Shown piece after piece: positions 1-10,522 of a stretch of DNA of 64,000 bases (position 1 is its first letter; every line of letters begins with the position of its first letter). Made by a program: the position numbers and the translations under genes. Origin of the DNA: Amphiura filiformis (taxonomy: Eukaryota > Echinodermata > Ophiuroidea > Amphilepidida > Amphiuridae); contig NC_092646.1 in NCBI RefSeq assembly GCF_039555335.1, forward strand, positions 24,058,893 to 24,122,892. Reading direction: 5' to 3'. Under the pieces are notes generated by a model, which saw nothing but the letters and a program-made list of their open reading frames with translations, had not been told where the DNA came from and did no database searches.

Positions 1-1205
1 AGAGTACAAAGCTGTAGCATAGTGAACTTTAGTAGTTGTAGTCTAGTCAACGTTCCTATTTATAGCTGTAGCATATAGTTAACTATCTTAATATAGCTAT
101 AGCCCAGTTAACTTTTCTCAACATAGCTGTAGCCTATTCAACTTTCGTAACGTAGTGGTATGTAGCAGAGTCCTAATTTGCCTAACTTCTGAGTGCTAGT
201 ACCTAGAATCTGTTTGCAAGGATGGATTCTGGCTAATAAAGCAATCCCACTTCCCACGATGTTTCGCTTGATGAGATAAAGTGCCCCCCTCCGGGGGTCG
301 GTATGCTCCACTGGAATTTGGAGATGGTGGGTCTTTGGGAGCTGACGGCGAACCGGTAAAAGGGGCCTTTCGGACCTGCAAACGGTTAGAATCAAGGGTC
401 TTTCTTAACTCTCTGGTTGAAAATCGTCTGGAATAACCTAGATAATGTAAGGAATTACCAATTTAGAGTCTTTTACAGCTGAAATTATAAAAATCAGGAG
501 TCTCTCAGAACTCTACTTTCGTAAAATGCATGTGTTTTTTTTTTTTTTGCGCGGTCCACACCATAGACCCTAGATATGAGTTTATAGGGTCTATGTCCAA
601 ATACAGGGTTTTTTTTCCGGGTAACTGGTGATAACACTAAGTACCAGCAATGGTACAAGTACCAGCAATGGTAAAAGAATGCGAGAGTCGGTGAAATACA
701 TAATGACCATGTTACCAAGAGGCCAAGGCTAGTTGATTGAGACATATTTATTTTATCATGTGACTAATCAATGTTATCAGAAATAATAGCCTAAAATCCA
801 TTCTAGCAATGTCTAGAGACAATGAAACTGTTCTAGGCGGATGTCGGATAACTGTAACTTTTGTAACATCTATGTTGTTCTACTGAGATGCTTTTTGGTC
901 TTGAGTCTTAGGATTCCGTTTTGATATTATTTCTAGAATGGATTTCATGGTATACTTTTTATGACATTGATTAGTCACATGATTAACGTATCTTCACCAA
1001 CCAGCTTCTTGGTAACATGCATGGTCATGGCTTTATTAGTAATACATAATCCATCCTTGCAAAACGATTGTAAGTACTACTAGTACTAATATGTTAGGAA
1101 AGTGGACTCGCCTACAGTTACGTTACAAAAGTTTAATAGGCTACAGCTATGTTGAAAAGGTTAACTAGGCTATAGCTATATTAGGAACTTTGACTAGACT
1201 ATACT
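1..1205. mobile_element. Inverted-repeat DNA transposon with long imperfect termini
   Basis: About 170 bp at the left edge is built from repeats of a motif like 'tatagctgtagcctagttaac'. The reverse complement of the same motif series occupies about 1100-1205. The two arms face each other and enclose about 900 bp. Inside is a second, smaller inverted repeat (see 748-988). No transposase is visible. The short open frames here (138-395, 494-745) have no recognisable domain and lie in repeat sequence, so I do not call them genes. The left arm may continue beyond the window. Confidence 0.5.
748..988. mobile_element. MITE nested in the 1-1205 element
   Basis: The ends 'atcatgtgactaatcaatgt' and its near reverse complement 'acattgattagtcacatgat' are in opposite orientation about 240 bp apart. 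Inner arms also pair ('aaaatccattctag' with 'ctagaatggattt'). It has no coding capacity, which fits a non-autonomous inverted-repeat element. Confidence 0.55.
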
Positions 1206-1529
1206 CTGCACTCTCCATACTTTTCACAGAACTGAAAAGACAAAAGAAAAAGTCAAATTAAATGTAAAAACCTAGTTCTAAATGGCTTCAAATGGTTTTG
1301 ATTGCTTTGTTATTGTGATAGGTGACTGTGCTAGCTGTTCAAATGGATATATAAGGGTATTTGGGTGACAGATTGAAAGGAAAATTAAGGGGTCTTTGGA
1401 TGACAGCAGTTTTTCATACTATCTGGCAACACCAAGCCCAAGTTTCAAAACCTGTATGAGCTCGTGCTAGCATATGTACAGATAAAGCTAGATAAAATAA
1501 CGGTAACAGTTAAAATAATTAAATAAATT

Positions 1530-1795
1530 TAATTATGTAAAATGCACTTATTGGAAATATAGATTTAAAAGTCAGCTTTTCTGGCAATACCGGTTTTGCA
1601 GAATACGACTCTTCTGCAGCCTTTAAGTGTTGCTTCCGGATGCAGTTGTGTGTCAAATCTTGTATGCAAAGGGTAAATATTCCAATTAAATTGGTCGTGT
1701 AAAAAGTTACGAGTAAATATGTAGAAAATGCATTATTTTGAAAAATGCTGTTTAAAAAATTGGGAAACTTTCTGGCAACACTGGAATTTGAGAGA
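1530..1795. repeat. Dispersed repeat, copy 1 of 2
   Basis: About 260 bp (from 'aaatgcacttattggaaat' to 'ctttctggcaacactgg') recurs in the same orientation at about 2217-2473 with scattered differences and small indels. Open frames on both strands in the two copies are similar only because the DNA is duplicated. No domain is recognised. Confidence 0.65.
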
Positions 1796-2216
1796 TACCA
1801 ATGAAACAAATTGTGTGCATATTTATTTCCTTTGGTTATAAAAATTAATTCCACTAAGAATACTTTATTATTATATCAACTTCATGTTGCTCTAGTGTAT
1901 TTCAATGGAAATAGGCTATTCCGGCGGCCATTTTGAATTTAAAAAATCCGATGGGATTGGGCATATATGTATTTCCTTTGATTAGAAACATATTGTATCA
2001 ATATTTTTTCATCATTAGATCATTTGTATGTTGATATAGTGTGTTTTAATGGAAAATCCCTATTTGGCGGCCATTTGGACGCCATTTTTGATTGCACTTG
2101 ATCTGATTTTCTTACTCAAAATTTTTGAAGATCTTTGCATAATTTATATAACATGAAAGTGCAAGGTAAATTTCTGAAAGAGTCATGTACACGAACTCCT
2201 CCCTAGAGCCTGTAGT

Positions 2217-2473
2217 AAATGCGCTTATTGGAAATATCTATAGATTTAAAAAGTCGGATTTTCTGGCAATACCGGTTTTTGCAGAACACGACTCTTCTGA
2301 AGCCTATAAGTGTTGCTTCCGGAAGCAGTTGTGTGTCAAATCTTGTACGCAAAGGGTCAATATTTCAATTAAGTTGGTCGTATAAAAAGTTATATGAGAA
2401 AATATGTAGAAAATGCATGATTTCGAAAAAATGCATTTTTTTTGAAAATTGGCAAACTTTCTGGCAACACTGG
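2217..2473. repeat. Dispersed repeat, copy 2 of 2
   Basis: This is the second copy of the repeat at 1530-1795, about 680 bp away. It could be an ancient tandem duplication or two insertions of one unknown element. The flanks 1860-2160 and 2480-2900 are AT-rich, and I see no gene in them. Confidence 0.65.
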
Positions 2474-2903
2474 CTTTACAGGACAAATAGCCCCAGATAT
2501 TTTTTACCAGATTTGAAAGGGGCAATGTCTGCTCAAGTACCACCAAAGAGGAAATAATTCTGGGTGCTCAAGCAAAATTAGTTTTTTGACTTCAAAGATA
2601 GGGTAAAAATGTCATTTTTTCAAAAGTGCTAAAATGTCAATGTTGCCCATCCCTAAAATTACACATGAGGAAATATTATTGAAATATTTTTTACACCTGT
2701 GAAAAGTGCAAAGATGGTACTTTATGGTGATAAGGTTGCTTTTTTAATTTGACCTCAAATTTTAAGTCGAGAGCAATTCAGAAAAGTGTATATTTTCTCT
2801 TATTTTCACCCCAAAATAAGCAAAAACCGCTAAAATCATAAAATCTGCCGTTGCTATGGCAACAAGCTCCGGAGGAATTTTTGATGTGACTTTTTGTAAC
2901 CTA

Positions 2904-5900
2904 CTACCAAAGCCCCTTCGCCTCATAGAATAAAAAATTTTTGACCGTGAGCAGGCACATGTGGTTTTTACCTGGAATCCCAATTAAAACAAGATCAAAG
3001 CTACTGGCCCAAACTTTAGGTTGATCTAGTATTGAATGGTCTAATTGGTATAACATTTGATGGGGTTGAAAAGAAGACATCCCACTTGTATCCTGTTTAT
3101 CATACCAAGTAAGAGTTCTATTGACATCCTCAGCGTGGTCATTTACACATAGCGTTTCTTCTAAATGAGTACTTCTGCTCTCCAACTGCTGGTTTGAAAG
3201 ATGGAAATTAAACACTCCTTTCATGGAAACTGCTTTGCCATCATTTGTCATTTCATACTGCAGTGCATTTTTTACATCTCCAATTTTAACATACAGGTTG
3301 GCAATATGTGTGCGGCCTAAAATTGTCTTCAGATGGTTTCCCAAAAGATTGCCGTCAATGTCCTGAGCTGTTTCTAACATTTGAATGCTCCTATGATATA
3401 AATGCATATTTTCCAGTAGTACCCCAGCAAATAGAGCTGCGTTTGAAGTCAGTGCACAGTCATAGATTTCATTTGTTAAATCCACCTGGTTCTTGTTAAT
3501 AATGTTCTTGGAGGAATCAATATCCCGACATGCATTCAATACTCCTGATTGAATACGTATTTGAACAGCTTGACACAGACTCTCAGCTGCTTCGTTCATT
3601 TCTTGCATCCTATACTGGGTATATCCAATGTGGATTATGATATGGCTAGATCTGTAGGGATCTTGTTTGACTAACCTGAAAGCAACATCTAATGTATCCA
3701 AACTATCTTGATAGAAGCCATGATGGTACAACAGCAATCCTAGTGTATGCATCATATTTGCCGTTCGTATTTCAAACTGTGATAACTCGCCATCGTATTC
3801 AGGTTGAATTTGTTTCACAGATGTAGAACCCAGGTGGCTCTGTGGTAGTTTTTCAATGTATTTCTCAACTGTAGATAGTGCTTGTGTATTGTCTTGTAAG
3901 GTTTCTTGTGCAAGTTGTATAACAAGCTTTGCAATGTTTTTATGATCAGTGTAATAGTTCAAGTCATTTTGCTGTTTTAGGAAGAAAATGGATGGTGCGC
4001 AGAGAAGGACATTTGTGAGCCTGTCATACCAGTTCAATTTATTTTCCTGATCGAAGTTGCTACCATAGATCAAACTGTTTCCATAATGACTGCCATGAAG
4101 ATTTGAATATATTTCAAAGGCTTTTTGGTACAGACTCAGAGCTTTGTCAAACTGTTCTGTGTTCTGGTAAAGCGCTCCAATATAGCGATATATTTCGGCT
4201 CTAAGTTCATCTTTGCCAAAAAAATCAAAAGAACTTAGTGAATTTTCAAACTCTTGTAATAGTAAATCACCATCTTTGATTTGAAGATTTGGAGTTGCTA
4301 CGATATTTTCTATATGTGTCCAAAACATGTTAAGCACTGCATTATGATGTTTATTGTAATCAAAGAAAACAATAGAGCTAGTCGTTTGTATAAGGGACCA
4401 CCATGGCTTCTCTTTGGCAATCAACTTGCTGAACTCTTGAAGAATTGGGTGCATTTCATACCGCTTGTGTCCAGTTGCGAGGTGAAATTTCTTTAAAAGA
4501 TTGTAGTCTACAAGTGGATATAGATCAACTTTTTCTTTGAGGGTCAATTTTACGATGACATTGGCGGTCATTTGATCAAAAGATGTTGGTATCGTTCCTA
4601 ATGCAATAAAGGTTTCTTGAATATCTGGATCAAGACCATCAAACAAAGTTTTGAGGAATTTGAAATAGTTATTGTAGTCTTCAGTGTCATTTACGATTAC
4701 TAAGATTGACAATTCTTCAAGCTTTCCTAGTAATTCATCTTCTTCATAGACCCCTCTTTGTAACAGACTTCCAGTTAACTCCAACAATAAAGGAACTCCC
4801 CTGATTTTCTTGCATATTTCTAACACAGAGCTTGCTTGTGAATTTGGTGAGAGTTTCTGCAAAACCTGTACTGACTGTGCTTCTGACAAGGGTTCCAACT
4901 TCACTGGATATATTGACACCCCAATGATATTAAAATCTTTTCGCGAAGTAGCAAGAATGTTGATTTTGTTGATGGCCAGACACAATTTTGTTACTTCAAT
5001 GAATTCTGACTTTGATATAGAGTCTAAAACTTGTTCTGTGTTGTCAAAAATAAGAAGTGTTTGGCATGTTGATATTTTTCTTATGTGTGTTTTAAATTCT
5101 TGCAATGAAGCAACATCAATTTCTGATTCAAAATCAAGGGCTAACGTTATTTCCTTGTACATATCTTCTCTAAGATGATTAGAGTTCACACTAAGTTGCT
5201 TAAAGTCCACAAAAGCCACTTGAAAATTGTGTCTTCTCATAAGCACTTGCCCAATTGCGATCGCTGTTGCAGTTTTTCCAATTGCTGGGGGACCAGTTAT
5301 GGTGACCATTTGATAAGTTCCATTACTTAGAACACTAACAGCTCTGTCTATTTCCATGTCTTGACCAACATAATAATTGGGCTTCAGTGATTCAGGAAAA
5401 TAGGTTCCAAACCTATTACAATATGTTGTAGTGACAGGAAAATCCATTGTGTGATAGTATTGTTGTATTGACTTACATAATACCATCACACATATTGGTG
5501 CCAAAATGAGAACTAGTAGCAGAAGAAGCTTGTGGTTATACCGCTCAATTTTGCACAACTTCTCTTCCACCACCTTCATGTAATCTTCAGGTACTTTCAT
5601 AACACCAGTTCTAATATCGTCCATCAGATTTTTCACACTGGCAGGACAATTCAAACCACACACACATACTTCAATATCTTTGTAGATGGCTTGAAACTTT
5701 GCGTTACTAAGAGATGCTGTTGAAGGATGGCCAAAGTATTCATTTCTTATTTGCCGTAGTTTGTCTATGTGTTGTTTTAACACTGCAGGGAGGTTTAAAG
5801 TTCCAGAATACAGTAACATGAAAAAAAGTGCAGTCGGATCCCAGTCACTACGATTACCTGACTTTGGAACTTTAGATTTGTTGTTCTTCCAGGTTCGACC

Positions 5901-6071
5901 ATTTTTCAAAATCTGTATGAAGTACTGGAGACTGTTGTTGTCATCTCTCCAGGGATTGTTGGGGTGCTGCTTGTCCCATTCTTGTTTGAAAACATTCCGT
6001 AGTTGTTCAGTGACAATTTCAAGAAGAATAAATGCAAGCTTGAAAAAGTTCCTGTTTTTGGGTGTATCCAT
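2904..6071 (-). CDS. HEPN (DZIP3-like)-transmembrane-NB-ARC-TPR protein, putative STAND immune receptor
   Basis: One uninterrupted frame of 1055 residues. I start at the ATG at 6071 (context tcaccATGg) rather than the upstream ATG at 6137. A strong acceptor (pyrimidine tract then CAG, exon edge at 6087) sits just 5' of it and implies an intron in the 5' UTR. Order: residues 1-175 all-helical with 'IRNEYFGH' (R109 to H115, the HEPN RNxxxxH signature, DZIP3-like type); 182-199 a hydrophobic helix, probably transmembrane; 230-440 a STAND NTPase with P-loop 'GPPAIGKTA' (260-268), Walker B 'LLIFDN' (339-344), 'ATSR' (374-377) and 'GVPLLL' (425-430); then a winged-helix-like stretch; from about 620 TPR-like helix pairs such as 'LGLLLYHHGFYQDSLDTL'. 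HEPN domains of this group are linked to RNA cleavage or signalling, and NB-ARC/TPR to ligand-triggered oligomerisation. Immune function is inferred. No frameshifts, so the gene looks intact. Confidence 0.85.
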   Translation of the reverse strand: MDTPKNRNFFKLAFILLEIVTEQLRNVFKQEWDKQHPNNPWRDDNNSLQYFIQILKNGRTWKNNKSKVPKSGNRSDWDPTALFFMLLYSGTLNLPAVLKQHIDKLRQIRNEYFGHPSTASLSNAKFQAIYKDIEVCVCGLNCPASVKNLMDDIRTGVMKVPEDYMKVVEEKLCKIERYNHKLLLLLVLILAPICVMVLCKSIQQYYHTMDFPVTTTYCNRFGTYFPESLKPNYYVGQDMEIDRAVSVLSNGTYQMVTITGPPAIGKTATAIAIGQVLMRRHNFQVAFVDFKQLSVNSNHLREDMYKEITLALDFESEIDVASLQEFKTHIRKISTCQTLLIFDNTEQVLDSISKSEFIEVTKLCLAINKINILATSRKDFNIIGVSIYPVKLEPLSEAQSVQVLQKLSPNSQASSVLEICKKIRGVPLLLELTGSLLQRGVYEEDELLGKLEELSILVIVNDTEDYNNYFKFLKTLFDGLDPDIQETFIALGTIPTSFDQMTANVIVKLTLKEKVDLYPLVDYNLLKKFHLATGHKRYEMHPILQEFSKLIAKEKPWWSLIQTTSSIVFFDYNKHHNAVLNMFWTHIENIVATPNLQIKDGDLLLQEFENSLSSFDFFGKDELRAEIYRYIGALYQNTEQFDKALSLYQKAFEIYSNLHGSHYGNSLIYGSNFDQENKLNWYDRLTNVLLCAPSIFFLKQQNDLNYYTDHKNIAKLVIQLAQETLQDNTQALSTVEKYIEKLPQSHLGSTSVKQIQPEYDGELSQFEIRTANMMHTLGLLLYHHGFYQDSLDTLDVAFRLVKQDPYRSSHIIIHIGYTQYRMQEMNEAAESLCQAVQIRIQSGVLNACRDIDSSKNIINKNQVDLTNEIYDCALTSNAALFAGVLLENMHLYHRSIQMLETAQDIDGNLLGNHLKTILGRTHIANLYVKIGDVKNALQYEMTNDGKAVSMKGVFNFHLSNQQLESRSTHLEETLCVNDHAEDVNRTLTWYDKQDTSGMSSFQPHQMLYQLDHSILDQPKVWASSFDLVLIGIPGKNHMCLLTVKNFLFYEAKGLW

Positions 6072-6150
6072 GGTGACAAGTAATTTTCTGCAGGAAACAT
6101 GAAAAAAGAAAAGAAAATGTACAAAAGTAACTTTCAAAATATGTATAAAT
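6072..6150 (-). promoter_or_regulatory. 5' UTR splice acceptor of the STAND gene
   Basis: On the minus strand a run rich in T and C ends in 'tttcctgcag' at 6088-6090, 17 bases before the chosen start codon. It would explain why the open frame continues upstream without sequence resembling the HEPN family. The first, non-coding exon was not located. Confidence 0.5.
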
Positions 6151-6827
6151 AATGATGAAATGAGACTCTGATATATGCTTCACCCTAACAGGGTATTTTT
6201 GCAAGATCTGAGAGGATCAGAAATAAATGATAGAAGCTTAGGGGTGCACCATTTGATTGCCGGGATGGGGGGCATGGGAGTTTTTTGTAAAAAAAAGTTA
6301 GGGTCAGGCCTATGTTTAGGGTCGTCGGGTTACGCCAATCAAACAATTTTTTTAGGCCTTAGCGCCTCTCCCCTAATTAGCAAAACATTGACAAAAAAAT
6401 AAGAAACCTATGCAATCTTCTCGTGTATCTTTCTGATGATTTTCATATAGTTTAATTATCAGTTGGGGTGCCATTCACTGTATAGTAAATGAATTGAAAG
6501 CATTCCCTCCTCATAGTCTTCAATTTTTTTCTGGTAATTTAATTAAATTTTAGCATTAAGTTTTTACATTTCTTGTACACAATAGCCAAAGATTTTTTAA
6601 ACTGTTTTAGGGTAAGAAAATACTCATTTTCACAATGTATGTACTTAATATTTCAAAAGCAGTACAAAAATGAAATGTCACCAAATAATAAAAGTGAACG
6701 CCTATATTTGACTATATTTTAGGCAAGTCGGAGGTATTATTTTTCCAGTCTGGGTAATTTTGCTTAAATAATACAGTTTATTTCTGCAGGGTAATACATT
6801 GATATTATAGGAAATGAGTCAAGGAAT

Positions 6828-7087
6828 ATATGTGATGCGATCAAGCAAAATCAGTCGGAACTCGCAAATATTGATTTTGAGATATAGCCAAACAAAGGTG
6901 ATATTTCCTTTTCTTTTCTATTGTTTTGGAAACTCTGTAATTGCTCATATCTTTGGAACTGGTTGTTCAAATTCAATGGAGTTTTCTGCAAAATGCAGCT
7001 TTGTGAATGATTTTTACTATTTTGTAAGAAACTGAAAATTTAATATTTCCGAGTTCCGACTGTTTTTGCTTGATCGCATCACATATA
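6828..7087. mobile_element. MITE, 'tgtgaYgcgatcaag' type, copy 1
   Basis: Long terminal inverted repeats begin 'atatatgtgatgcgatcaag' and end with its reverse complement 'cttgatcgcatcacatata'. The arms pair for about 45 bp with an AT-rich middle containing 'attgattttgagatat'. Two elements of the same architecture, with different arm sequences, lie at 57296-57540 and 61035-61295. Confidence 0.75.
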
Positions 7088-7166
7088 AGCACAAACACTG
7101 CAGGTTCAGGCACCGCCCTGACTTGCCTTAAAACATCCAACAGGAAACTAATGATCTACTTACAAT

Positions 7167-7483
7167 GGGCTATTCCAGTTGAAATCCACACTACCCCTGT
7201 GGAAAATTTAGGAAATACCTTCCACAGGGGGAGTATGTTTTTCAAATGTAATTGGTCAGAGTTTATCATTTTGAAACCCATACTCCCCCTGTATTATGAC
7301 TTTACCTATATATTCCACAACTGGAGTGAGTATTTCAAATGGAAGCACAACAATCGTTTATTATATTCAATATATTCAAAATATATTGAATATATTATAT
7401 TCAAAACTTATACTCCCTCTGTTGAAGACTGTTGAAAACTAAATCTTCCACAGGGATAGTGTGGATTTTAAATGGAATGGCCC
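7167..7483. mobile_element. MITE family A ('gggctattcc') copy 1
   Basis: Starts 'gggctattccagttgaaatc' and ends 'ttaaatggaatggccc', with inner pairs around 'cccctgtggaa'. Ten or so members are scattered over the window and form long hairpins. This copy carries a short AT-rich expansion of 'atattcaa' units in the middle. No coding capacity. Confidence 0.8.
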
Positions 7484-9399
7484 ATTGACTTTAAGGCCAG
7501 TATTTTTAAATTATTGTAATCATTTCCTTACATTTCGTTTCTAACCATAATTTTGGGAAGTAGGCCAAAATGCTTTCAAAAGCGGGTTGTTTTTTGTTAC
7601 CCACCCTTTTGTAAAACGGTTGTTAATCAAACACGCCTCTGTCAAACTGTCTGAAATTCGGCATGTTCATGTATAATGGCCCACAAGTTTTTAAAAAGTT
7701 GGCCACCCCTGCAATTAGCTATGATAAGGCCTAAAAAAATTGTTTGAATGGCGTAACATTAAAAAAAAATTAGGTTTAATATTATTTAAATAATTTTAGG
7801 GTAGGTCAGGTTACGCCAATCAAACAATTTTTTAGGCCTAACTCCAATGTTTCTAAAACTACTTGTTTCTGTTGCAAATGTTCTTATTGGAGTAAAAATG
7901 TGGTACTATTATATTCCGGCTAACAGATTACACAAGGAAGCAGGAAGTGCATGCATATAGGGTATAATCTTCTTCCACGGTAAACCAAACAGCTTCCGTG
8001 GTAAACCTTATAGCGCCATCACTTGATGAAAGTACGTTATTAGTAGGCGTGAGTTAAAAGCTATCTGGGCTAGAACTATTGCGACTGTAGGGGTGACCTT
8101 GCGTACAGGTAAAAAAAATACTCGTAGCGGTTATATTACACGTCTGGTTTAGGGCAACGGGGTGGAAAGGAGGGTAGGAGATGTGCGACAGATTCGGGAT
8201 GCATTTTGGTTTATTGATGGCCCTCAATTTCATGAAAATTTGGTTTAAGAAAGATTGTTTTTATTTATTTTTTTTAAAATTAATTTGTTTCCCAAATTTT
8301 TATCGGAAAGTGTGCCATTTTTTTTATTGTTATCATGGCGTGCGATAATAAATAGGCCTATTAATATAATTTTTAAATGCTATTTTATTATTTTGTTATT
8401 AATTGAAAATCTAAAATAGTATAAAATCGTATATGATGCCTTAAATTAAAGTTTAAAACGTTCTTCCAATATTAATAACTATTATTAAATAATTCCTAAC
8501 ATCTCCCCTCCCCAATACACACACCCCCACACCCCACACCCCTACACCAACAACCACATGCCAAGTCTTGGCGAAAGTCTACCTTTGCACATCGTGCCTG
8601 CTGCGTGCACCATCCAGCATTGTCCCGCTAAAATACACTACCCTATTACGAGCAATGGAATAGCCCGTCAATCATGCACAGTGGTTGCTCCTGGAAGGAA
8701 GATTATACCCGATGTGACGCGGTTGCTCATGGAAGACAAGAAGGATTATACCCCTTTTCAGTGCATGACCTCCTCCGGCATTTGCGGTAGAAAAAGAAGC
8801 TTATAAACGATAGCACCAGGCCATATCAGGGAATTAAAACAAGGAATGAACTCTTACCTGTTTTGGGTAAAATATCTATTGAAAACAACATAATTCACAA
8901 CAAAAAGTCAGATTGTGTACTGCAGTAATTTGTAGTACGCCCTTCAGGCATCAATCACATGATGAAATGTGTTGTGACGTTGGTGTTTCTATACTATTTT
9001 GAATTCAATTTTATTTTTGGAACCTTTTATATATGTACCAGCTTTGTGTTGACTTTAATATATTATACTAGTAATCTTTTAGCTAAGAATTTTTTAACCA
9101 TTACTTTTTCATTCTCAGGAATAAGATAATAATTACATTTAATTCAGGCTTTTTTGTCCTAAACAAAACTTATTGTAGGGGATTCCCCATATATTTATTA
9201 CCTACGCTTGGACAAAAAAACACAATTAAATATTTCTTGGGTCAGTGAGTCTGATCAAATATGCCACCAAGTGCAGAAAGCATGCACTTTTTTAGACTAT
9301 AAAATTGATTTGTTAAAAAAAGACAAAACATTTCTTGTTAGTGCAGGGTAGTTTTATGGATCATTTTGGTCATTTTGAAGGAAGAGCATTTTATTGTTT

Positions 9400-10330
9400 C
9401 AAGTTTTTGTCTCGCCTGAACTTTGTTCAGGATGGGACTTAGTAATGTTTATTTCTGACTGTCGGTGTATGTGGATGGATGAGGGGTGTGTGTGTCCGTC
9501 TGGAGCTGTATCTGGGGATCCGTAAGACCTACAGGGACGCTGCTTGGTGGGAGGAAGAATATCCAAGTTTGCTCCGTAACCATATGTTTTTCGGTGAAAA
9601 ATATGCAAATTAACATAACTAATTTGCATAATTTATGCGAAAATCAGCGTAAATTGATAGTGGAGTTTGGGGACAGACTATCTCAAGATCCGTCGGGCGT
9701 ATGGTAACGAAACCTGGTGGCAGGAATGATACACACCTACTGATCACCTGATTAGTTTTTCGGTGAAAAGTACGCACATTTAGTTGTTAATTTGCATAAT
9801 TTATGCGGAACGATTCTACAAATATGGTTGGAAATCTGAAGAAATCCACCTTGTGGAGCTGTATCTGGAGATCCCAAAGAACCGTAAGGGCTATGATGAT
9901 GAAACTTGGTAAAGGGTAGAAAGACCAGAGGGTCTCGACCTGATTCGATTTTCAGTGCAAAATATGGTAATAAAGTACCTAATTTGCATAATTTATGCTT
10001 AACAAGCAAAAACCTATTTTTCTCGGAGACCAGGGGTCGCCCGTTCCTCAAACTTGGTGGGTGGGTGCATCTTGACCCCAGACAGAACAAGTTTGTATTG
10101 GTTAGTGGGTCAAGGTCACCCGAGGTCATCCAGGGGTCATCTGAGGTCAAATTACTAAAAACTGTCGTATGGGCACGAAACTTGGTGGGTACATTTATAA
10201 ATTACGAACCGCGTAATTTAGTTTTCCTGATAGGTCAGAGGGCAAAGTGTCCAAAAACTGCAAAAACTGTCCCACAATGCATTGCAAATTACAATGCCGA
10301 TTTGGCTTATTACACAGTCCAAATATGATT
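9400..10330. repeat. Degenerate tandem repeat, units about 160-190 bp
   Basis: Phrases such as 'ggagctgtatctggggatcc', 'tttgcataatttatgcg', 'gaaacttggtgg' and 'ggtcacccgaggtcatcc' recur about every 160-190 bp. The last part (about 10225-10320) matches, in inverse orientation, the repeat at 46215-46310. The open frames in it are repeat artefacts. The stretch 7900-9400 is AT-rich with no gene recognised. Confidence 0.6.
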
Positions 10331-10386
10331 TTGGTGTTTATTTTCCTGCTCCATACATGATATCTTTACCTCTTGTTGATTCACAG

Positions 10387-10522
10387 GCTTCAATGTGACA
10401 GTAGGGGTAGATCCTGTCACAGGTTTTCCATTTGGAGGAAGTGAGTTTAATTGTGGGACATGGATGGATAAAGTTGGCGAATCTGAAAGAGCAGGAACCA
10501 AAGGAAAACCAGCCACACCAAG
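10387..10522 (+). CDS. AGL: AGL exon with the TWMDK motif
   Basis: Bounded by 'gattcacag' and 'gtaagt', entering with 2 bases of a codon and leaving in phase 2. It encodes from '[17 protein letters not shown]' to 'KPATPR'. It holds the conserved 'GTWMDK' block of the glucosidase domain. Confidence 0.92.

Larger units (their letters stand above)
6305..7850. repeat. Outer repeat pair around two MITEs
   Basis: 'gttacgccaatcaaacaattttt' (about 6331) recurs at about 7811 in the same orientation and, inverted, at about 7737-7760 ('aaattgtttgaatggcgtaac'). These are dispersed-repeat ends. Between them lie the inverted-repeat elements at 6828-7087 and 7167-7483. There is no gene. Confidence 0.35.

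Noticed and set aside
6072-6137. Upstream ATG at 6137 as the start of the STAND protein
   Set aside because: The extra residues are hydrophobic translation of a pyrimidine tract ending in a splice acceptor, and the ATG at 6071 has a much better context.
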